Shown here piece after piece: positions 6,699-10,658 of a stretch of DNA of 13,033 nt; positions within the stretch are counted from its first letter, which is position 1; each line of letters begins with the position of its first letter. Both the position numbers and the translations under genes were made by a program. Under the pieces are notes generated by a model. It was not told the DNA's origin. It searched no databases and saw only the letters and a program-made list of their open reading frames with translations. The DNA lies in contig WRLJ01000022.1 of the NCBI GenBank assembly GCA_009777685.1, positions 1-13,033 on the forward strand. The letters are read 5' to 3'. The DNA is from Oscillospiraceae bacterium. Lineage in GTDB: Bacteria > Bacillota > Clostridia > Oscillospirales > UBA929.

Positions 6699-7283
6699 AT
6701 GATGTTGCCCAGGATATCCATCACCTCGGAGATGGGCTGGCTGAGCCTGCGCTCCCAACGCTCCAACTTTCAGGTGGGGCGGGAAACCACCGAGCTGAGG
6801 ATGCAAAACGAGTTTGCCGCCGTGGAGATGGACATCACGCACCCGCGCGTGCGCATCGACCAGACCGAGGCGTTCGCCACCTCCGGCCTGAAGACATGCC
6901 AAAAGCAGGCGATGGACTATTTCAAGCAATGCGAGGCGGAGGGCAAGAGGGTCGCCGGCACCATCGCCCAAGAGGGCAAGGAATTCGTGCAGATCGAGAA
7001 ACGCGGCAAGCCCATCCAGTCGCAGGCGCGGCGGCTGTGGGCCAAGGACCCGCAGCTGACCGTCGTCAGTATGCCCAGCGTGCGCCCGCGGATCAGCCTT
7101 GACCCGGGAACCGTCCGGACGGCCTTCAAGCCCGGAAGTCCCAACGCGCGGTTCAGACCCGTGGAGGACCCGGGGGTTTATGAGGCGGCCCAGGTCCACG
7201 GAAGCTGGCTTCAGGAGCCGTACATCGTAATCGACGTCGTTCCGCCGCGCATTTCCGGAGCGATTGTGGACACTATAGTGTAG
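6699..7283 (+). CDS. yviE: YviE/DUF6470 family flagellar-cluster protein
   Basis: The product is 194 residues with no signal peptide or membrane segment. It sits in the yviE position between flgL and fliW. It starts MMLPRISITSEMGWLSL and has a FQVGRETTEL-like strand, then ITHPRVRIDQTEAFATSGLKT (about 46-66), which fits the DUF6470/YviE family as I recall it. A basic helical middle (about 66-110) and a proline-rich beta-like C-terminus (about 120-194) follow. No function is established for the family that I can state; constant linkage to FliW-CsrA suggests a filament assembly or homeostasis role. Two adjacent ATGs (6699 and 6702) are possible starts; GGGGGTG at 6683-6689 is a moderate ribosome site. 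Confidence 0.82.
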   Translation: MMLPRISITSEMGWLSLRSQRSNFQVGRETTELRMQNEFAAVEMDITHPRVRIDQTEAFATSGLKTCQKQAMDYFKQCEAEGKRVAGTIAQEGKEFVQIEKRGKPIQSQARRLWAKDPQLTVVSMPSVRPRISLDPGTVRTAFKPGSPNARFRPVEDPGVYEAAQVHGSWLQEPYIVIDVVPPRISGAIVDTIV

Positions 7284-7294
7284 GAGAGAAACGC

Positions 7295-7792
7295 ATGAAA
7301 ATTAACACCGCGCGTTTCGGCGAGATTGACATCGCCGACGAGAAAATCATCACCTTTCGGGAGGGCATCCCCAGCTTTGAGGACTGCCGCTCCTTCGCGC
7401 TGATCACGGCGGAGGAGACCGAACCGTTCCTGTGGCTCCAGTCGCTGGATATGCCGGAGATCGCGCTGGCGCTGGTCAATCCGTTCCGGCTCTTCTCCGG
7501 ATACGCGCCGCGTGTGCCGGAGGCGGCTCTGGCGGACATCGAGCTGGAGAGCGACGAGGATGTGCTGCTGCTGACCGTCGCGGTGATTCCCGCCCGGCCG
7601 CAGAGCATGACCACAAACCTCGTCTCGCCGGTCCTCATCAACGCCCGCCGGAATCTGGGGCGTCAGGTGATTCTGGAGGGCGGCGACTATCTTGTGCGGC
7701 AGCCGATCTTTGAGGCCGTGCGCGCTATCTTGTCCGGCGGAGAAGGCGTACCGTTGGAGAATGGAGGGGCCGCCGATGCTGGTACTCACTAG
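7295..7792 (+). CDS. fliW: Flagellar assembly factor FliW
   Basis: The 165-residue FliW binds cytoplasmic flagellin. When flagellin is exported, FliW is released, binds CsrA and relieves its block on flagellin translation. The signature is clear: TARFGEIDIADEKIITFREGIPSFEDCRSF near the start (residues 5-34), PFLWLQSLD near 45-53, and LLLTVAVIPARPQSMTTNLVSPVLIN at about 89-114, followed by the GRQVIL strand. The C-terminal 15 or so residues are non-conserved and encoded partly by the csrA ribosome site and start. GGAGAG upstream of ATG 7295 overlaps the yviE stop. The coding end overlaps csrA by 17 bases, so the two are almost certainly coupled. Confidence 0.95.
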   Translation: MKINTARFGEIDIADEKIITFREGIPSFEDCRSFALITAEETEPFLWLQSLDMPEIALALVNPFRLFSGYAPRVPEAALADIELESDEDVLLLTVAVIPARPQSMTTNLVSPVLINARRNLGRQVILEGGDYLVRQPIFEAVRAILSGGEGVPLENGGAADAGTH

Positions 7793-8000
7793 AAAGCTGG
7801 GCCAGAGCATCACGCTGGGCGACAATATCCGCGTGACGGTGCTTTCCATGGAGGGCGACCGCGTCAGCCTGGGGATCGACGCCCCGCGCGAGGTGCGCGT
7901 GTTCCGCTCCGAGCTGCTCGACGCGACGCGTCAGGCCAACAAGGAATCGCAGGTTTCGGCGGTGGTCTCGCTGAAGGAGTATATGAAGGAAAAGGAATAA
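7776..8000 (+). CDS. csrA: Carbon storage / flagellin translation regulator CsrA
   Basis: The 74-residue RNA-binding dimer recognises GGA in hairpin loops and ribosome sites. All family features are present: MLVLTRKLGQSITLGDNIRV at the start (1-20), VSLGIDAPREVRVFRSEL (30-47) with the RNA-contacting arginine near 44, and a short helical tail typical of Gram-positive CsrA. ATG 7776 is preferred because it gives the universal MLVLTR start and has GGAGGGG upstream; longer in-frame extensions lie inside fliW. In Bacillus, CsrA represses hag translation and FliW antagonises it non-competitively. The flagellin leader downstream contains matching GGA motifs. A terminator follows. Confidence 0.97.
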   Translation: MLVLTRKLGQSITLGDNIRVTVLSMEGDRVSLGIDAPREVRVFRSELLDATRQANKESQVSAVVSLKEYMKEKE

Positions 8001-8006
8001 TGACAG

Positions 8007-8046
8007 CAATCCCCTCCGGCGGCAGGCCAGGGGGGATTGTTTTGTG
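8007..8046 (+). terminator. Rho-independent terminator after csrA
   Basis: CAATCCCC (8007-8014) pairs with GGGGATTG (8032-8039), with further G/C pairing inside, followed by TTTT within TGTTTTGTG. It would end the long flgM/flgN-csrA transcript. Its tail doubles as the -35 region of the following promoter. Confidence 0.75.
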
Positions 8047-8065
8047 TGCGGGGGTGTGGTATACT
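8037..8065 (+). promoter_or_regulatory. Sigma-A-like promoter of the toxin-antitoxin pair
   Basis: TTGTTT (8037-8042), a 17-base spacer, then TATACT (8060-8065) with TGG just before it (extended -10). The -35 lies in the T tail of the csrA terminator. Confidence 0.65.
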
Positions 8066-8088
8066 ATCTTATATAAGGGGAAATCGCA

Positions 8089-8331
8089 GTGGAAATCATT
8101 CTGTCCAAACAGGCGCACAAGACAATCCGCGCGATGGACGCCGCGACAAGGCGGCGCGTCAGGCTTGGGATACAGCAGCTGCCCCAAGGCAGCGTCAAGC
8201 CGCTGCGAGGCGCGCCGGGCCATTACCGTCTGCGGGTCGGCGATTGGCGCATTTTGTTTTTGTACGAGGGGCAGGATACGGTGCGGATAACCAAAATCAC
8301 TCCGCGGGGAGACGCTTATAAGGGGGTATGA
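8089..8331 (+). CDS. RelE/ParE-family toxin (type II toxin-antitoxin)
   Basis: The 80-residue basic protein has the RelE/ParE fold pattern: an N-terminal strand and two helices (residues 1-33), then KPLRG (37-41), HYRLRVGDWRILFLYEG (45-61) and ITKITPRGDAYK (67-78). This is the sheet that in RelE carries the catalytic basic and tyrosine residues; likely counterparts are R47, R54, K69, R73 and Y77. Members cleave ribosome-bound mRNA (RelE) or poison gyrase (ParE), and the sequence alone does not decide which. The start is GTG at 8089 with AAGGGG at 8075-8080. It precedes its partner by 4 bases, the reverse of the classical antitoxin-first order. It has no visible link to flagella and lies between two terminators, so it is probably an inserted cassette. 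Confidence 0.85.
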   Translation: MEIILSKQAHKTIRAMDAATRRRVRLGIQQLPQGSVKPLRGAPGHYRLRVGDWRILFLYEGQDTVRITKITPRGDAYKGV

Positions 8332-8335
8332 TCCA

Positions 8336-8530
8336 ATGTCGCCGGTTCGCAACCAACTCGATGCCATGATCGACTGTCTGCCGGACACGGAGCAGACGCT
8401 TTTGCTGGAAATCGTAAAACGTTTCCTCCCTGACGATGTGGCGACCCCTGAAGATTTGGAGGATATCAGAACGGCTAACGAGGAATTCGCCAGAGGTGAA
8501 TTCGTCAGGGCGAAGGATATCGATTGGTAA
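8336..8530 (+). CDS. Putative antitoxin partner of the RelE/ParE toxin
   Basis: This 64-residue acidic protein is encoded 4 bases after the toxin and has AAGGGGG (8320-8326) as ribosome site. The N-terminal half (about 5-33) is helical. The C-terminal half (TPEDLEDIRTANEEF, then GEFVRAKDIDW) has the acidic helix plus short strand look of RelB-like antitoxin tails that wrap around RelE. There is no obvious DNA-binding motif, so autoregulation is uncertain. The call rests mainly on pairing with the toxin and on composition. The gene contains a short internal duplication (GAATTCGCCAG/GAATTCGTCAG, about 8483-8508) encoding EEFARGEFVR. A very strong terminator follows. Confidence 0.65.
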   Translation: MSPVRNQLDAMIDCLPDTEQTLLLEIVKRFLPDDVATPEDLEDIRTANEEFARGEFVRAKDIDW

Positions 8531-8542
8531 CAGCACAAACCC

Positions 8543-8580
8543 AAGGCCCCCCGATGTGTCGGGGGGCCTTGCTTTGTGTG
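8543..8580 (+). terminator. Strong terminator after the toxin-antitoxin pair
   Basis: AAGGCCCCCCGA (8543-8554) and TCGGGGGGCCTT (8559-8570) form a perfect 12-bp stem with loop TGTG, followed by GCTTTGTG. The A-tract on the left and T-run on the right would make it work in both directions, though weakly on the T side. Confidence 0.85.
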
Positions 8581-8609
8581 CGGGGGAAACCGGGCGTGCC
8601 CCGCCCTTG

Positions 8610-8653
8610 CCCTCCTCCCAGAGGAGGGTGCCGCCCGCAGGCGGCGGGAGGAG
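8610..8653 (+). repeat. Two-hairpin intergenic repeat (copy 1)
   Basis: Hairpin one is CCCTCCTC/GAGGAGGG (8610-8617 with 8621-8628), then TG, then hairpin two CCGCC/GGCGG (8631-8635 with 8640-8644), then a GAGGAG tail. The same order, hairpin - TG - hairpin - GAGGA, recurs at 10441-10485 and in reverse at 8681-8723 and 10532-10578. The stem sequences differ but pairing is preserved. Confidence 0.65.
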
Positions 8654-8669
8654 AATACGGGGCGCTGCG

Positions 8670-8726
8670 GGAACTTTGTCAATCCTCAGTCGGCTTCGCC
8701 GACAGCTCCTTTAAGAAAGGAGCCTT
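8670..8726 (-). repeat. 57-base inverted repeat, left copy, upstream of flagellin
   Basis: This is the reverse complement of 10441-10497 at 55 of 57 positions. It contains two hairpins: GTCGGC/GCCGAC (8689-8694 with 8698-8703) and GCTCCTTT/AAAGGAGC (8705-8712 with 8716-8723). The only two differences from the other copy, at 8690 and 8702, pair with each other, a compensatory change that keeps the stem. Confidence 0.9.
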
Positions 8727-8774
8727 CGGGGGCGAACAGCCCCTACACCCCCGCCCCCCACCCCCCACAAACCC

Positions 8775-8833
8775 CTCACAAATTCCTCACAATTCTCACA
8801 GAATCCTCACAAAAACCTCGGGAAAACCTCACA
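8775..8833. repeat. Helically phased CTCACA/A-tract array
   Basis: CTCACA occurs at 8775, 8786, 8795, 8806 and 8828, with a degenerate CTCGGG at 8817. The steps are 11, 9, 11, 11 and 11 bases, close to one DNA turn. Short A runs sit between the boxes in the same phase. The array ends 10 bases before a -35 element. It is probably intrinsically curved DNA or a row of binding sites on one DNA face. Confidence 0.75.
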
Positions 8834-8842
8834 GTTGGGGGG

Positions 8843-8871
8843 TTGATTTCACTTTTTCCCTGTGGTATGCT
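8843..8871 (+). promoter_or_regulatory. Sigma-A-like promoter far upstream of flagellin
   Basis: TTGATT (8843-8848), a 17-base spacer, then TATGCT (8866-8871) with TGG before it (extended -10). It would start near 8878 and give a flagellin leader of about 240 bases. Confidence 0.55.
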
Positions 8872-8934
8872 AATACCATTCAAGGAAGATCATCCCGTTT
8901 GGCAAGGTGGTGACAAAAAAAAATCGCCAATCGC

Positions 8935-8961
8935 TAAAGTTTCCCCCGGACGATTCGATAA
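8935..8961 (+). promoter_or_regulatory. Sigma-D promoter of flagellin
   Basis: TAAA at 8935-8938, a 15-base spacer, then TTCGATAA at 8954-8961. The extended -35 is TAAAGTTTCCC, close to the other two sigma-D promoters. The start is expected near 8968, giving a leader of about 150 bases. Confidence 0.9.
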
Positions 8962-8967
8962 TAGTAT

Positions 8968-9118
8968 TGTCGGCGAAAAAAGCCGGGTTCCCAGCGCGGA
9001 ACGCCATGTTGGCGCCAAGGCGCGAAGCGGAAAACGGAACCGGACTTCAATCCAGCCGGCAATATTAAAAAAGGCTCCCGCATGATGCGGGACGCTCGAA
9101 TTCAAGGAGGAAAAACCA
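8968..9118 (+). promoter_or_regulatory. Flagellin 5' leader with probable CsrA sites
   Basis: GGA motifs occur at 8998, 9029, 9036, 9042, 9090, 9106 and 9109; the last two lie in the ribosome site AAGGAGG (9104-9110). A hairpin (CCCGC/GCGGG, 9077-9081 with 9087-9091) stands just before it. CsrA binds GGA in leaders and ribosome sites. With fliW-csrA encoded nearby, CsrA repression of this leader is the natural inference. Confidence 0.6.
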
Positions 9119-10153
9119 ATGCGTATTCAAAACAACATGATGGCCGTCAACACCCACCGCCAACTCGCCATCAACCAGACCAACCAGGCGAAGTCCACCG
9201 AGAAACTCAGCTCCGGCTACCGCATCAACCGCGCTGCCGACGACGCCGCCGGCCTCACCATCAGTGAGAAAATGCGTTCCCAGGTCCGCGGCATGAACCG
9301 CGCCAGCATGAACGCGCAGGACGGCATCTCGATGATCCAGGCCGCGGAAGGCGCGCTGCAGGAATCCCACAGCATTCTCCAGCGTATGCGCGAACTGGCC
9401 GTACAGGGTGCCAACGGCGTCCCCGCCCCCGAAGACCGCGACGCCATCCTCTCCGAGCTGGAGCAGCTGTCCGAAGAGCTCGAGCGTATCGCCTCGACGA
9501 CCAACTTCAACGGCAAGTATCTGCTGAGCGGCTACTACAACCTGATCGGCGACGCCGAGCCCACGATCCGTGAGGAGAACACCCCGTCCGTCGTCGCGGA
9601 ACTGGAACCCGCCGCCATCAACCTGCAAGTCGGCGCGAACACCAACCTGGGCGACGTCATCTCCGTCAACATTCAGGGCGTTTCCCGCGCAGACCTCCTG
9701 GGCGAGGTTTGGGGCGAGCTGGATTCCTTCAAGAACGTGCTTGAGGGCGTCTACAGCGAAGAGCTCCGCATTGACGGCGCGACCGGTAACGAGGCTTCCG
9801 AGGTCGCCCCGCCGACATCCGATCTTCTGTGGCAGCAGCTGATGAACGTCATCGACGGCAATCTGAATGACGAAGGCGAGCCCATCGAGTCCGCGCTGGA
9901 ATACACCGGTCTTGCCCGTATCTCCGAACTCCGCTCCACCCTCGGCGCCGTGCAGAACCGCCTCGAGCACACCGTCAGCAACGTCGACACCGTAGCCGAG
10001 AACCTGCAAGCCGCCGAAAGCCGCATCCGCGACGTCGACATGGCCAAAGAGATGATGGCGTTCACCAAGAACAACATCCTCAACCAGGCCGCGACCGCCA
10101 TGCTGGCCCAGGCCAACCAGGCTCCCCAGACCGTCCTCCAGCTGCTCCAGTAA
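9119..10153 (+). CDS. hag: Flagellin (filament protein)
   Basis: The 344-residue major filament subunit is exported by the flagellar system. The N-terminal D0/D1 part is strongly conserved: MRIQNNMMAVNTHRQL, LSSGYRINRAADDAAGLTIS (30-49) and LQRMRELAVQ (87-96). The C-terminal D1/D0 part runs from about 268: LGAVQNRLEHTVSNVDTVAENLQ, then AESRIRDVDMAKEMM and a closing AQANQAPQTVLQLLQ. The middle (about 140-260) is short and acidic, so outer domains are small. Residues 87-96 match the segment that TLR5 recognises in other flagellins. The ribosome site AAGGAGG is ideal. Codon use is very regular and C-ending, as expected of a highly expressed gene. It has its own sigma-D promoter and is separated from csrA by the toxin-antitoxin cassette. 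No terminator with a T run directly follows. Confidence 0.97.
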   Translation: MRIQNNMMAVNTHRQLAINQTNQAKSTEKLSSGYRINRAADDAAGLTISEKMRSQVRGMNRASMNAQDGISMIQAAEGALQESHSILQRMRELAVQGANGVPAPEDRDAILSELEQLSEELERIASTTNFNGKYLLSGYYNLIGDAEPTIREENTPSVVAELEPAAINLQVGANTNLGDVISVNIQGVSRADLLGEVWGELDSFKNVLEGVYSEELRIDGATGNEASEVAPPTSDLLWQQLMNVIDGNLNDEGEPIESALEYTGLARISELRSTLGAVQNRLEHTVSNVDTVAENLQAAESRIRDVDMAKEMMAFTKNNILNQAATAMLAQANQAPQTVLQLLQ

Positions 10154-10440
10154 AGCTCTAGGGGCAGACGCGGCGTAACAGACCGCGCGGCCGCCCGAAG
10201 CTTGCGCCATGCTAGGGCGTCGCTAGGGCAAACGGCCGGTAAGGCCGCCTAGCGTGAACCAGTTGGAGCCGTCCGCGGGTCGCCTGTGGGACGGAACCAG
10301 GGAAAAACGACATCCCCCGTGCTTCCCGTGGAGGGAACAAATCGGTAAAATGAATATGTCAAACGGGCCGCTGATGCGCCCGTTTGGCATGTTCGGCAAA
10401 AAATCCTCACAAAATCCTCACAATTGGCGAAATCCTTAAC
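10154..10440. other. Strongly structured sequence after flagellin, possible RNA
   Basis: I see no gene. Successive foldable units are: AAGCT...AGCTT enclosing GGGC/GCCC and GCGG/CCGC (10154-10202); CGCTAGG/CCTAGCG (10221-10227 with 10248-10254) enclosing CGGCC/GGCCG around GGTAA with a GCAAA bulge; CCGTCC/GGACGG (10269-10274 with 10289-10294); TTCCC/GGGAA with GGA in its loop (10323-10337); and CAAACGGGC/GCCCGTTTG (10360-10368 with 10378-10386). Two CTCACA boxes 11 bases apart (10406, 10417) follow. It may be the flagellin 3' untranslated region, a processed small RNA, or an unrelated element. Confidence 0.5.
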
Positions 10441-10497
10441 AAGGCTCCTTTCTTAAAGGAGCTGCCGGCGAAGCCGGCTGAGGATTGACAAAGTTCC
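10441..10497 (+). repeat. 57-base inverted repeat, right copy, downstream of flagellin
   Basis: Partner of 8670-8726 (55 of 57 matches, opposite orientation). It contains GCTCCTTT/AAAGGAGC and GCCGGC/GCCGGC stems followed by TGAGGATTGACA. The TTGACA at 10485-10490 could act as a -35 box for the next gene, but I see no convincing -10 at the right distance. Confidence 0.9.
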
Positions 10498-10658
10498 GCA
10501 CACGCTATCCCAAGCGCGTACCCCGCCCTAAAATCCTCCGTCACGCCTGCGGCGTGCCACCTCCTTTACGAAAGGAGGCTGGGGAGAAACCGCGACCCCC
10601 TTAAAAAAATACGACGGTAAGGAAACCGGCGTAAAAATTTGAATGGAGGCAAACACCC
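10498..10658. other. Leader region of the secreted-protein gene, with a further two-hairpin repeat
   Basis: AATCCTCCG followed by CACGCC/GGCGTG (10542-10547 with 10551-10556) and CCTCCTTT/AAAGGAGG (10560-10567 with 10571-10578) is a reverse-oriented member of the two-hairpin family. With 10441-10497 it makes a composite of about 140 bases with inverted ends. A GGAGG ribosome site lies at 10645-10649. No confident promoter is visible. Confidence 0.6.

Larger units (their letters stand above)
8581..9118. other. Regulatory and repeat-rich region upstream of flagellin
   Basis: No gene is supported in these 538 bases. In order they hold a two-hairpin repeat (8610-8653), a reverse-oriented relative that belongs to the 57-base inverted repeat (8670-8726), a C-rich stretch, a helically phased CTCACA/A-tract array (8775-8833), a sigma-A-like promoter (8843-8871), the sigma-D promoter (8935-8961), and a GGA-rich flagellin leader with a hairpin just before the ribosome site (9077-9091). 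Confidence 0.75.

Noticed and set aside
8775..8833. CRISPR-like array
   Set aside because: The repeat unit is about 11 bases with no room for spacers and there are no cas genes.
8910..9068. 52-codon GTG-started frame in the flagellin leader
   Set aside because: The possible AAGG site is only about 2 bases from the GTG, the frame runs through the sigma-D promoter, and the product resembles nothing known.
10226..10290. Resemblance to a c-di-GMP-I riboswitch (GGGCAAAC, a GTAA-type loop, GGGAC)
   Set aside because: The conserved GACGCAAAGCC segment and the tetraloop receptor helix are missing, and it lies after rather than before the motility gene, about 400 bases ahead of the next one. A covariance-model scan would settle it.
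10266..10297. Resemblance to group II intron domain V (GAGCCGT...ACGG)
   Set aside because: The basal helix fails at two positions (A-A, G-A), and there is no intron ORF or exon junction pattern nearby.
10360..10386. Flagellin terminator
   Set aside because: The 9-bp stem is sound but is followed by GCATGTTCGGCAAAA with no T run, so I left it within the structured region.
10254..10439. 61-codon frame after flagellin
   Set aside because: It runs through several hairpins and CTCACA boxes, and the peptide is low in conserved features; there is no good ribosome site.
10485..10511. TTGACA-based promoter for the secreted-protein gene
   Set aside because: TTGACA is part of the 57-base repeat, and the only candidate -10 (TATCCC) is poor and 15 bases away.
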